Origin: Rs1 sp038900335
Lineage (GTDB): Bacteria; Pseudomonadota; Gammaproteobacteria; Pseudomonadales; Balneatricaceae
Length of the DNA: 64,000 bases
NCBI GenBank assembly: GCA_038900335.1
Contig: JBBMRB010000001.1
Coordinates: 186,001 to 250,000, forward strand
Reading direction: 5' to 3'
Both the position numbers and the translations under genes were made by a program. How positions within the stretch are numbered: position 1 is the first letter of the stretch; every line of letters starts with the position of its first letter. The notes beneath the pieces are model-generated. The model had not been told where the DNA came from, did no database searches, and saw nothing but the letters and a program-made list of their open reading frames with translations. This document shows positions 17,730-27,037 of this stretch, in pieces.

Positions 17730-18305
17730 TCAGCTGTGAGTTTGTTGATAGGCCGGTCGCTGGCGAAGACGCTCTACATAGGCAGCTACTTTTGGCGATG
17801 CCTGCAATAAGCCAAAGGCCATTGAAAAATCTAAAAGGCCGCCAAAAACAATATCGGCGGCGCTAAAGTGGTTACCAAGCGCCCAATCAGTTGCCGGTGT
17901 CATCACTTCTATGGTGGCAAGTACGCGAGGCATATCACCCCATCCTGCCGTCTTAGGTTCTGGATGTTCTAGCTTGGCGCTAGCAAGTGTTAAAGCAGGC
18001 TCAATGGTATTACCTGAAATAAACAAATAGCGGTAATAGCTAGCGCGCTGTGGTGAGCCTATTGCTGGTGCGAGTCCTTTAGCTGCATACTTATCAGCAA
18101 GATAAGCACAGATAGCCGCAGTTTCAGTTACTATCGTCTCACCGTCAACCAGTACCGGTAATTTACCCATCGGGTTTATGTTACGAAATTCTGTAGAGCT
18201 GGTGTTTTCATAGTCAATGATGATTTGTTCGTGTTCTACATCTAGCTCTTTAAGCATCCAGTCAGTGGTGATTGCTCTGCTCATAGGGTTGAAGTAATGT
18301 TTCAT
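17730..18305 (-). CDS. Glutathione S-transferase family protein
   Basis: Cytosolic GST-like protein of 191 residues. The N-terminal thioredoxin-like domain has NINPMGKLPVLVDGETIVTE, with the cis-Pro and glutathione-contact ETAAIC motif at about 50-67. The C-terminal helical domain includes HFSAADIVFGGLLDFSMAFG, the N-capping box region. The N-terminal catalytic position is in FNPMSRA, where a Ser is plausible. Divergent from a WYL-domain regulator, which is the obvious candidate controller. Substrate unknown. Confidence 0.85.
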   Translation of the reverse strand: MKHYFNPMSRAITTDWMLKELDVEHEQIIIDYENTSSTEFRNINPMGKLPVLVDGETIVTETAAICAYLADKYAAKGLAPAIGSPQRASYYRYLFISGNTIEPALTLASAKLEHPEPKTAGWGDMPRVLATIEVMTPATDWALGNHFSAADIVFGGLLDFSMAFGLLQASPKVAAYVERLRQRPAYQQTHS

Positions 18306-18416
18306 TGTTCACTTCCTTTTAGTTAGGATCGAAGTAGTAAGTTCATTCTATGTGGCCGCTGACTAGCGCTGTTTTTGAAGATAGTAGCCTCCACTGATTT
18401 GAAGTATATGGTTATT

Positions 18417-18435
18417 TATGCCGTTATATGGCATA
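18417..18435. promoter_or_regulatory. Inverted repeat between GST and WYL regulator
   Basis: TATGCC (18417-18422) and GGCATA (18430-18435) flank a 7-nt spacer, directly before the regulator start at 18444. The position suits an autoregulatory operator. Confidence 0.4.
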
Positions 18436-18443
18436 TTTGATTA

Positions 18444-19178
18444 ATGAAAAATTCTAGCTTTGAGCAACGCACGCAGCGCCGTGATCGCCTAATTGGTCTA
18501 CTCAGATCTGAGCAGTACTGGAAAACGTCCGATCTACGTGAGCACTTAGGTGTTAGTCAACGTACTTTGATGCGTGAATTAGCACAGTTAAGACTGGCAG
18601 GCTATCCCATCGAATCCGATAGGGGGCGCGGCGGTGGTATACGCTTAAATGGCAGATGGGGGATAGAGCGTTTAAATTTAAGTCACCATGAAGTGGTTGA
18701 GCTAATTCTTTCATTAGCCATTATGGAATCTCTTAACTCTCCATTGTTAACCAGTAATTTGAAAGTAATAAAGCAGAAGCTTTTTCAAGCTTTCCCTGAA
18801 AAACAGCGTGGCGCCGTCAGTGATATCCGTAAACGTATCTTGATTGGTGATAACGCAAGCGCAAATATTGTCAGCCGTTATATTACGCCAACACAGCAAA
18901 TTTCACAGTGTATAGCGCAAGCGTTTTTACAGCGAAATTGTGTACAAATAGAGTATCAATCTGAATCAGCTGAGATCACGCTTCGTGTCATTGAAGCCCA
19001 GTATATTCTATTGAATTGGCCTATCTGGTATATCCTGGCTTGGGATCATCTGAGGTTGTCAGCAAGAGTGTTTAGGATAGATCGCATTAAAAGTGCTCGT
19101 GTTATCGATAAAAGCTTTGATCTACACAGCGAACAGGTTTTTACGGAAATTTACACTTCATTTTATCAAAAAATTTAG
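18444..19178 (+). CDS. HTH-WYL domain transcriptional regulator (YafY-like)
   Basis: Regulator with an N-terminal winged helix (about 8-70; RRDRLIGLLRSEQYWKTSDL, SQRTLMRELAQLRLAGYPI, then the wing RGRGGGIRL). The C-terminal WYL domain has a WPIWYILAWDHL core and ARVFRIDRIKSARV at about 190-215. WYL domains sense ligands, often nucleic-acid-derived, or respond to stress. At 244 residues it is shorter than typical YafY proteins (~310), as it lacks the extended C-terminus. Divergent from a GST gene with an inverted repeat just before its start. Confidence 0.8.
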   Translation: MKNSSFEQRTQRRDRLIGLLRSEQYWKTSDLREHLGVSQRTLMRELAQLRLAGYPIESDRGRGGGIRLNGRWGIERLNLSHHEVVELILSLAIMESLNSPLLTSNLKVIKQKLFQAFPEKQRGAVSDIRKRILIGDNASANIVSRYITPTQQISQCIAQAFLQRNCVQIEYQSESAEITLRVIEAQYILLNWPIWYILAWDHLRLSARVFRIDRIKSARVIDKSFDLHSEQVFTEIYTSFYQKI

Positions 19179-19291
19179 TTTTTTGGTGTTATTAATTAAT
19201 AAGTTAAGACCTATGTCTAACTATTAACATTACATTTTAATTATCCAATAAAAGCTATCTGTTTATTTATAAATAACATTGAAAACATGAT

Positions 19292-19329
19292 TAATGCCAT
19301 GCTAACAATACATTGTCAGCATGGCATTA
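19292..19329. terminator. Long bidirectional hairpin between convergent genes
   Basis: TAATGCCATGCT (19292-19303) and AGCATGGCATTA (19318-19329) make a perfect 12-bp stem. Inside the loop, ACAAT (19305-19309) and ATTGT (19312-19316) pair further, so nearly the whole 38 nt is palindromic. It sits between the WYL gene and ydeP, which end toward each other. Confidence 0.7.
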
Positions 19330-19359
19330 TAAGCAGCCTCTTTAAAAGCTTACCCGTAC

Positions 19360-21687
19360 TTAATCGAGCTTGATCTGTTTGTTATCAGTAAAAGGAGTGA
19401 TGCTGATGGCGATTGATTTTGAGGTCGGTGTAAAGCTGCGATCACCATAACTATCAAGGGCCACTAACGGATTAGTTTCAGGATAATAAGCCGCCATATT
19501 ACCTCGTGGTATATCGTAAGGAACGGCTTTGAAACCTGAAACACTGCGCTCTTTATCATCGTGCCAATGGGAGGTAATAGTGACTTCTTGCTCATTTTCA
19601 AGACCGAGCGCTCGTATATCTTCAGGGTTCATGAAAATTACTTTACGCTGGCCTTTAATACCTCTGTAGCGATCATTTAAACCATAAATAGTGGTATTGT
19701 ACTGATCGTGAGAGCGCATGGTTTGCAAGGTAAATATATCACCTGATTGCTTTGCTTTTTTCCGTTTTTTGCTCATGATTTCGCCAATTAGGCTCTCAGG
19801 CAGGGCGTTAGCTTTAATATTAGCTAGGCCATTATCTGTTTTCCATACTCGCTGCGCGGCATTATTACCCAAATAAAAGCCACCAGGGCTATCAATGCGC
19901 TGATTAAAGTCTTCAAAACCATCAATACACTGGGCTATTAACTCTCTGATTTGATAATTATCTTCAGCGAGTGCTAACCAATCAACCTTGGTGTGCGCTA
20001 AGGTGTAGTGCGCCATATTGGCAATAATTGCCACTTCAGATTTTAATAGCTCGCCTGCTGGCGCTAAAAAACCACCCGAGCTGTGTACCATTGACATCGA
20101 ATCTTCAACGGTTATCAGCTGTTCACCTTGGCCTGTTATATCTTGCTCAGTTCTGCCTAAGCAGGGCAGTATCAAAGCATCTTTACCAGGCGTTAAATGG
20201 CTGCGGTTTAGCTTGGTACTTACATTGACGGTTAAATCACACTTAGCCAGTGCTTGACGAGTGACTTTAGTATCTGCCATGGCTGCGGCAAAATTACCGC
20301 CTAAGCCGATAAATACTTTACTGCGCCCCTCATTCATTGCCTGTACTGATTGAATCGCATTATGGCCGTGCTCTCTCGGCATTTTTTGATCAAGCAAGGT
20401 TTCAAGTTTATCAATTAATGCAGCGGGCGCTTTCTCGTTAATGCCCATGGTACGATCACCTTGTACATTACTGTGGCCTCTGACTGGGCAAGGCCCTGTA
20501 CCCGCTTTACCGATATTGCCGCGCAGTAGCAGTAAATTGATTATTTCTTGGATGGTGGCCACTGAATGCTTGTGTTGAGTTAAGCCCATCGCCCAGCTAC
20601 AGATAACACGTTCAGCATTGGCATACACTTGTGCTATTTGTTCAATATCTTCACGGCTAACACCTGATTGCTCAACAACAAAGCTCCATTGAGTCGCCTC
20701 AACTAACGCTAAATAAGAGGTTAAGCCATCGGTATGTTGATCTAAGAACTCAATATCAAAGACACGTGGATCGCCTTGCTCAATAGCGGTGTTATCTAAT
20801 GCGATTAATGCTTTTACAATGCCACGTACTAGCGCCATATCACCGCCAAGCTTTGGGGTGTAATAATGCTTAGATATTACCGTGTGACCGTTAGTTAGCA
20901 TTTCAATTGGGCTTTGCGGATTAGTAAAGCGCTCTAGGCCACGCTCGCGTAAATTGTTAAAGCTAATAACATGAGCGTTACGCAGTGATGCTTGGCGCAG
21001 TGCCTCTAACATTCTTGGATGATTAGTGCCTGGGTTTTGGCCAAAGACAAAAATAGCATCTGCCTTGGTAAAATCATCAAGTGATACTGTACCTTTACCC
21101 ACTCCGATTGATTCACTCATAGCAACGCCACTGGCTTCATGGCACATATTAGAGCAATCTGGGAAGTTGTTAGTACCAAAACTGCGGACAAACATTTGGT
21201 ACATAAAAGCCGCTTCATTACTGGCGCGGCCCGAGGTGTAAAACTCAGCCTGATCAGCAGATTCTAGCTGGTTTAAATGCTTAGCAATTAAAGTAAAAGC
21301 CTCATCCCAACTAACCGGGCTGTAGTGATCAGTCTCACTGTTATAGCGCATCGGCTCAATTAAGCGTCCTTGATATTCAAGGAAGTAATCACTTTGTTGC
21401 TCTAAATAACTGACACTGTGTTTGGCAAAAAAAGCGGCATCTACCTTTTTAGCGGTCGCTTCCCAGTTGACAGCCTTGGCGCCGTTTTCACAAAAATTAA
21501 CATTATGACCTTTAGCATCACCCCATGCACATCCTGGGCAGTCAAAACCATTGTGCTGGTTAGTCTTTAGCAAACTAATGACATTCTTGATTGGTCTTTT
21601 ACTTTTCAGAAGGTGTTCAGTCGTGCTTGTTAGCGCACCCCATCCGCCTGCTGAACCTTTATAATCAGAGATTTTTTTCTTAGCCAT
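19360..21687 (-). CDS. ydeP: YdeP/FdhF-type molybdopterin oxidoreductase
   Basis: Large molybdopterin-dependent oxidoreductase (775 residues) of the formate-dehydrogenase-like YdeP group, which in E. coli is linked to acid resistance. Evidence: CPGCAWGDAKGHNVNFCENG near residues 50-70, the cofactor-binding stretch ADAIFVFGQNPGTNHPRM, GNIGKAGTGPCPVRGHSNVQ, and a C-terminal molydopterin dinucleotide-binding domain (FTLQTMRSHDQYNTTIYGLN). The start at 21687 (MAKKKISDYK) is preferred because CAGG precedes it; ATG 21702 is the alternative. It is 93 nt downstream of fumC in the same direction, so co-transcription is possible. The redox substrate of YdeP is not established. Confidence 0.85.
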   Translation of the reverse strand: MAKKKISDYKGSAGGWGALTSTTEHLLKSKRPIKNVISLLKTNQHNGFDCPGCAWGDAKGHNVNFCENGAKAVNWEATAKKVDAAFFAKHSVSYLEQQSDYFLEYQGRLIEPMRYNSETDHYSPVSWDEAFTLIAKHLNQLESADQAEFYTSGRASNEAAFMYQMFVRSFGTNNFPDCSNMCHEASGVAMSESIGVGKGTVSLDDFTKADAIFVFGQNPGTNHPRMLEALRQASLRNAHVISFNNLRERGLERFTNPQSPIEMLTNGHTVISKHYYTPKLGGDMALVRGIVKALIALDNTAIEQGDPRVFDIEFLDQHTDGLTSYLALVEATQWSFVVEQSGVSREDIEQIAQVYANAERVICSWAMGLTQHKHSVATIQEIINLLLLRGNIGKAGTGPCPVRGHSNVQGDRTMGINEKAPAALIDKLETLLDQKMPREHGHNAIQSVQAMNEGRSKVFIGLGGNFAAAMADTKVTRQALAKCDLTVNVSTKLNRSHLTPGKDALILPCLGRTEQDITGQGEQLITVEDSMSMVHSSGGFLAPAGELLKSEVAIIANMAHYTLAHTKVDWLALAEDNYQIRELIAQCIDGFEDFNQRIDSPGGFYLGNNAAQRVWKTDNGLANIKANALPESLIGEIMSKKRKKAKQSGDIFTLQTMRSHDQYNTTIYGLNDRYRGIKGQRKVIFMNPEDIRALGLENEQEVTITSHWHDDKERSVSGFKAVPYDIPRGNMAAYYPETNPLVALDSYGDRSFTPTSKSIAISITPFTDNKQIKLD

Positions 21688-21780
21688 TGAATTGCCTGTC
21701 ATTTAATAAATAATAATTTTAACGAAAACGGAATATGTAGATAAATTAGCGGGCAGATAATACCTGCAAATCAGTAATAT

Positions 21781-23157
21781 TTAAATGCCACCTTTGGTTA
21801 ATTTGGTAGGGTCTAGCAGTTTTTCTAGCTCTGCACGGGGGATATCTGTCTCTTGCTCTGCGACATCGAGCACAGGGCGACCTTGCGCATAGGCTTTTTT
21901 AGCAATCATCGCCGCTTTCTCATAACCAATAATAGGGTTTAAAGCAGTCACTAGAATAGGGTTGCGAGATAGTGCAGCTTGCAGCGCCTCTTCGTTAACC
22001 GTAAAGGTGGCAATGGCTTTATCTGCCAATAACACACTGACGTTACTGATCAGCTCAATACTGCTTAATAAGTTATTGGCAACCAATGGCAGCATAACAT
22101 TGAGCTCAAAATTACCCGATTGGCCGGCAATAGTAATAGCCGCATCATTACCTATCACTTGCGCTGCCACCATAGCTGTTGCCTCGGGAATAACAGGGTT
22201 GACCTTGCCAGGCATAATAGATGAGCCAGGTTGCAGTGCTTGAAGTGCGATTTCACCTAACCCTGCTAGCGGGCCTGAATTCATCCAACGCAAATCATTG
22301 GAAATTTTAAGCAGTGATACAGCGACCGTTTTAAGCTGGCCAGAAACTGATACCGCCGTATCTTGAGTACTGATATGAGTAAACAAATTATCCGCAGGTC
22401 TAAACTGTACCTCAGTTAAGCGGCTAATATGCTCAGCAAATTTAGCTGAAAACTCAGGGTGAGCATTAATCCCAGTACCAACCGCAGTCCCTCCTTGAGC
22501 CAGTGATTGTAGTGCTTTTTGACTCGCTCTTAACACAGTAATATTTTGCTCTATCTGCGAAGCCCAAGCCAATAAACACTGGCTCATTCTAACTGGCATC
22601 GCATCCATCAAGTGAGTACGACCGGTTTTGATATGATGATTAACCGCAGCCGCTTTTACTTTTATCACACCTGCAAGGTCCTCAAGTGCTGGCAATAACT
22701 GTTTTTCAATACCAATGGCAGCGCTAATGTGAATGGTACTGGGAATAATGTCATTACTACTTTGGCCATAATTGACATGATCATTAGCACCCACGTTATC
22801 ATTTAACTTAGCACTTGCCAGTGTCGCTAACACTTCATTGGCATTCATGTTAGAGCTAGTGCCCGAACCTGTTTGGTATATATCAACAGGGAAGTGCCTC
22901 ATCATCTTTGGATCTGCCAGCAATTCATTAACAGAGCTGATAATCGCCGCGGCCATATCATTGGATATTAGCCCTAATTGAGCATTAGCTGAAGCGGCCG
23001 CTGATTTTGCCAGCAATAGTGCCTCAATAAATGACTTTGGCATAGTTTGGCCGCTGATAGGGAAGTTATTAACCGCACGCTGAGTTTGCGCACCATAAAG
23101 GGCATCAACAGGCACTTGCAACTGCCCCATACTATCTTTCTCAACTCTTACACTCAT
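21781..23157 (-). CDS. fumC: Class II fumarate hydratase
   Basis: Iron-independent fumarase converting fumarate to L-malate in the TCA cycle. 458 residues, near E. coli FumC (467). Signature GSSIMPGKVNP (about 313-323) with the catalytic Ser loop, TGSGTSSNMNANEVL (about 98-112) and KTGRTHLMDAMPVRM are intact. AAAGGA precedes the ATG. Because class II enzymes need no Fe-S cluster, they are often induced by iron shortage or oxidative stress. A Fur-like palindrome about 205 nt upstream fits such control here. Confidence 0.95.
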   Translation of the reverse strand: MSVRVEKDSMGQLQVPVDALYGAQTQRAVNNFPISGQTMPKSFIEALLLAKSAAASANAQLGLISNDMAAAIISSVNELLADPKMMRHFPVDIYQTGSGTSSNMNANEVLATLASAKLNDNVGANDHVNYGQSSNDIIPSTIHISAAIGIEKQLLPALEDLAGVIKVKAAAVNHHIKTGRTHLMDAMPVRMSQCLLAWASQIEQNITVLRASQKALQSLAQGGTAVGTGINAHPEFSAKFAEHISRLTEVQFRPADNLFTHISTQDTAVSVSGQLKTVAVSLLKISNDLRWMNSGPLAGLGEIALQALQPGSSIMPGKVNPVIPEATAMVAAQVIGNDAAITIAGQSGNFELNVMLPLVANNLLSSIELISNVSVLLADKAIATFTVNEEALQAALSRNPILVTALNPIIGYEKAAMIAKKAYAQGRPVLDVAEQETDIPRAELEKLLDPTKLTKGGI

Positions 23158-23848
23158 TATTTATCCTTTACTGATTATTTATTTAACATTGATAAGCCTG
23201 CAACCTACAACTTAGCTAGCTCAGAGCGCTTTCAAAGCAATGGGCGATACCCTCAGCTCATCATTGAATGCATGATGAGTTTTATGGCGTAGCTAATTGC
23301 GCCAGAGTTTTGAATCTTAAATATGAAACGTATTGACACACAAGAACAATTTTAAGTTAATGATATTAAATATCATTATCATTTAAATCAAAGAAAGCTG
23401 TCAAGATGTAAAATACATAAATGAATACTAGCAGCTCAGTTGTTGGATCAGCGCTGCTTTAATGGCTTTAGCGAGTAATTTTATTATGTAAATATTATCG
23501 CTATGGCGATTGACGTAAATAAAGACACCTAAAAAATAATGTAGCTCAATACCAACACTAATATCATAAAATTAGCAGTGATTAAGATTAAAGTGAGGTA
23601 ATAATAAGCTGATCAAATTTTATACAAAAAATCATGTAAAGCTGATATTTTTGTGCTAATGTCATTTCAATGGAATGTTTAAAACAGATGTTTAATTTTT
23701 TCTTTACTAAAGCATATCAACAACGGCTCATGGTAATTGTTACTTTTTGCACACTTGTTATTAACAAAATAAAGCCTGCCATTATCTTAAAATTTTGCTC
23801 AAGTAATATCTTTACAAGACAATTAAGTATGATAAAAGGAATTCATTT
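23158..23848. other. Long divergent spacer, regulatory only
   Basis: About 690 nt between fumC (leftward) and the 1062-residue gene (rightward). It contains a Fur-like palindrome at 23361 and ATCGC/GCGAT around 23499-23512. The apparent small frames here are shadows without codon character or ribosome-binding sites. Confidence 0.45.
23361..23375. promoter_or_regulatory. Candidate Fur box upstream of fumC
   Basis: TGATATTAAATATCA is a perfect 15-bp palindrome, followed by TTATCATTT. It matches the 7-1-7 Fur consensus TGATAATNATTATCA at all but two symmetric positions. It lies ~205 nt upstream of fumC and ~475 nt before the rightward gene. Confidence 0.45.
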
Positions 23849-26800
23849 ATGTCAAATTATTTCAATTTTTTCATTACCCGTTTTGGCCAAAAAGCAGATA
23901 AAGAAAAGGCCATAAATTCTGGATTGACACTGATTAGAGACGACAAAGATATTTCCAGTGATGTAAAAATACTCATTTCTAACATTAGCATTTGTGATCT
24001 TGAGTTTGCCTATGACTTAGCAGCAAGCAAAGCATCTAGCAATATTAAGCTAATTCAAGAATTAGATCACAATATCGCTCAAGAGCATAACAACATTGCG
24101 GCTTTGGACCCCAAGCACATAGACAAGGAGGAGCCTAAGCAGGCCGTCAAAAACACGACTTCTGTGGATACAAATATCGGGACAGTAATTACTGAAGATA
24201 TAGCCGTATTATATGATCCCCATAAAAATCTAAGACGTCTACAGCTTCTCAAAACTATCATGTCTGCTGCTCAATTATTCGAGAGAGCTTGCGAAACAAA
24301 CTTTCATCGTCGGCGCGCAAACAAATTCTTTTTTGCGCAATTTAAAGTACTGTCTCAAGCTTTCGCCAATGGCGATATGCAACATACTCGAAACTTTGTT
24401 GTAGAAACACTGTGTAGTTTAAAGCTCCTTAAAAAGTCAGCCGATGATAAATTACCAAATTTAAGAAGCTATCTACGTTGTATACATGCTCTTGAAGAAA
24501 CAGTGCAAGAATATGAACAATCTAAAGAAAAGAAGAACTTGAGCCTTCGACGTGCATGTAGAGTAATGACAAAACCAATCGCTTTTCCCGATTGGGTTCA
24601 TAAAACGCCTTGCCAGTGTGCAAAAGAAAAAACATCTGTTGATGCTAGTCTTGTGCAAAATTCAGTCAAAGATCAACTAGCGGATGTAAAAAATTATGTT
24701 CAAGATTTGAACACAGCATTGCAAAACTGCAAAAAAGGCAACGAGTCAGCAAATTGCGAGTGCCATTGCAATGATTGTTGTATTCCCCAAAATCCGTGCG
24801 CTATAGATATTAAATCATATGTGATGGATTTAATGGTAGTAACAGAAAACCTTGAGAATTATGAAGCAGGTGAAATTGCACATATTCAAAATGTAATGGC
24901 GGGCGAAACCATTGAGCGTACACATGAAGTGGTTAAAGAAACTGAAGATTATTCAGAATCCGAGAGCACAATAAGCCGCGAAGATGAAAGTGAGTTTTCA
25001 AAATCTGAGCGTTTTGAAATGCAAGATGCCGTGCAAAAAACAGTAGCACAAGATTTATCAGCGGATGCAGGGATCACCGCAAGTGGCACATACGGGCCTG
25101 CCGGTAGTTATACTGCAACGGCTAATGTGGCGTATTCTCGATCAACATCACAGGCGCAGCAAACGGCACGAAATTACGCGAAAGAAATTTCTGAACGCTC
25201 GTTAGTACGTATTCAAGAAGAAACGCGTAATTTATCTACACGCCGTGTTATGCAGCGTATTAGTGAAACTAACTTCCATAAATTTGAAGGTGCTGATCAG
25301 CATATCATCGGCCAATACTATTGGGTAAACAAACGAGTTGTCTCGCAAGTAATGAATTGGGGCAAACGCGTGATCTATGAATTTGTTATCTCAGAGCCCG
25401 CGAGCCTTTATAAATCACTTTTGGAAAAAAAGTCAAAGCCTGATTTTGAAGGTATAACACTGCCATTAAAGGCTGATTTTGACATCCAAGATATTTCTAG
25501 AGATTCAACTAGTTCTTATTATTATATGAATTTACAAAAAAAATACGGTATTGATAACCTGGCTTCACCACCTGAAATGGAAATAGTTGATCACTATGAT
25601 TTTACTGTGAAAGCTCACAGTGCATCTTCGATAGGGATGGGTACAATACCAGAGGGCTACATGCTCTACTCTGCGGAGATAGACTTTTGGGGAACCGACA
25701 GATGTATGCTGTTTTTTGCTGGGCATCACTGGCCATCTGGCTATAACAATTTGAGTGCGCGCGTAAACATCGTGCCTCCAAAAGATGGAATTCTAACAGG
25801 TACCATTACCAATTTTCACGATGAGGGAGAACACTTTAACAAGGTAATTGATGCTGCAGGAGCCGGCCGTATTATTTGTCGTTTACTACCAGAAACAGAA
25901 AATGCTTGGAAACAACAAATATACTCAGCTGTGTTACAAAAAGTAGAAGAAAGCGAAAGAGCTTACAATGATGCATTGCTGGCTGAGAAGGAGAATGTAT
26001 TCAAACCAGAGTATGGGCGAAATCCATTTTTAAACCGCGAAACCGAACGTACACAGCTTTGGCAGCTCATAGTCAGCTTATTATCAAATCAACATTTTGA
26101 TCGCTTTGATGCAATGAAAGCAAAGGTTCAGCCTTGTGGTTATCCTCAGCTAGATTCTCAACAAGCTCAGGAAGAGGGTGCATTCATTCAATTTTTTGAG
26201 CAGGTATATGATGTTCAACAAATGATGTATTTATTTTATCCGTATTTTTGGGGTAAAAAATGTGAATGGCCTGAGCAACTTGATCAAGATAGTGGTGATG
26301 CATTATTTGATAAATTCCTGGCATCAGGAGCGGCAAGGGTATCTATCCCTGTCCGTCCTGGCATGGAAGCATTAGCGCTACATTATGAACAATACGGTGA
26401 AATTTGGATGGCAGAAGGTACTGCAGATTACAATCCTGAATCACCTCACTTTTTAGCAATGCATGAAGAAATAAAAAGCAGATCTGGCAACTTCCAGCAA
26501 GATCGCCCTGGCTTATTAGATATAGATTTTGAGTATAATGATGGCAGTGGCAATTTATTGCAAAATACTCAAGGACTATCACTGGGTGAAGACAAAACAA
26601 TAATAGCAATTCATGGCACCGATTTTTGGTGGGATTGGGATGATAGCTCGGCTAATGCTGGGGCAATTGATGACCTTAAAATTGAGCTAGATATTGATAG
26701 AGAAATCATTATTGCCCGAAAATCATACCGTATTGTAGATATTCAAATTGATGAGGGCAGCTATAACGGTCAAATTAATATTCCTACAAACTCTGCTCAG

Positions 26801-27037
26801 GAAAATGATTTAGAGTTTATCAAAGCGTTACGATGGATCATTACATTAGAGCGTGAGGTTGAGCCACCTTATTGTACGAATACCGCTAATCCAATGACCA
26901 ATATAAAATACGCTGTTGGCTCTGTTTACGTTGGAGCACAGTGGGATAGTGTCATTCCAACTAGCCAAGTTTGGTTACGACCTCAAGGCGATGATGGTTA
27001 TTCAAATTGTTTGCCATGCTACCCGGTGGGGTGTTAA
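23849..27037 (+). CDS. Large unrecognised protein with Cys-rich cluster (1062 residues)
   Basis: I cannot name this protein. AAAGGA precedes the ATG. Visible parts: a helical N-terminal third; a Cys-rich cluster with Cys at 255, 257, 294, 303, 305, 307, 310, 311 and 317 (NCECHCNDCC); a highly charged Glu/Ser/Thr segment (about 351-405; DYSESESTISREDESEFSKS); a Gly/Ala/Tyr segment (ASGTYGPAGSYTATANVAYS); then a helix leading to QYYWVNKRVVSQVMNWGKR (about 489-507) and FVISEPASLY. The C-terminal half has beta-rich, Trp-rich parts (IHGTDFWWDWDD) and a Cys-containing end (NCLPCYPVGC). The charged-segment-to-WGKR...EPA arrangement reminds me of a family of large uncharacterised bacterial proteins. 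No signal peptide. The next gene starts on the following base. Confidence 0.85.
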   Translation: MSNYFNFFITRFGQKADKEKAINSGLTLIRDDKDISSDVKILISNISICDLEFAYDLAASKASSNIKLIQELDHNIAQEHNNIAALDPKHIDKEEPKQAVKNTTSVDTNIGTVITEDIAVLYDPHKNLRRLQLLKTIMSAAQLFERACETNFHRRRANKFFFAQFKVLSQAFANGDMQHTRNFVVETLCSLKLLKKSADDKLPNLRSYLRCIHALEETVQEYEQSKEKKNLSLRRACRVMTKPIAFPDWVHKTPCQCAKEKTSVDASLVQNSVKDQLADVKNYVQDLNTALQNCKKGNESANCECHCNDCCIPQNPCAIDIKSYVMDLMVVTENLENYEAGEIAHIQNVMAGETIERTHEVVKETEDYSESESTISREDESEFSKSERFEMQDAVQKTVAQDLSADAGITASGTYGPAGSYTATANVAYSRSTSQAQQTARNYAKEISERSLVRIQEETRNLSTRRVMQRISETNFHKFEGADQHIIGQYYWVNKRVVSQVMNWGKRVIYEFVISEPASLYKSLLEKKSKPDFEGITLPLKADFDIQDISRDSTSSYYYMNLQKKYGIDNLASPPEMEIVDHYDFTVKAHSASSIGMGTIPEGYMLYSAEIDFWGTDRCMLFFAGHHWPSGYNNLSARVNIVPPKDGILTGTITNFHDEGEHFNKVIDAAGAGRIICRLLPETENAWKQQIYSAVLQKVEESERAYNDALLAEKENVFKPEYGRNPFLNRETERTQLWQLIVSLLSNQHFDRFDAMKAKVQPCGYPQLDSQQAQEEGAFIQFFEQVYDVQQMMYLFYPYFWGKKCEWPEQLDQDSGDALFDKFLASGAARVSIPVRPGMEALALHYEQYGEIWMAEGTADYNPESPHFLAMHEEIKSRSGNFQQDRPGLLDIDFEYNDGSGNLLQNTQGLSLGEDKTIIAIHGTDFWWDWDDSSANAGAIDDLKIELDIDREIIIARKSYRIVDIQIDEGSYNGQINIPTNSAQENDLEFIKALRWIITLEREVEPPYCTNTANPMTNIKYAVGSVYVGAQWDSVIPTSQVWLRPQGDDGYSNCLPCYPVGC

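Noticed and set aside
23670..23915. 81-codon frame overlapping the start of the 1062-residue gene
   Set aside because: Overlaps a well-supported start with a good ribosome-binding site and has no coding character.
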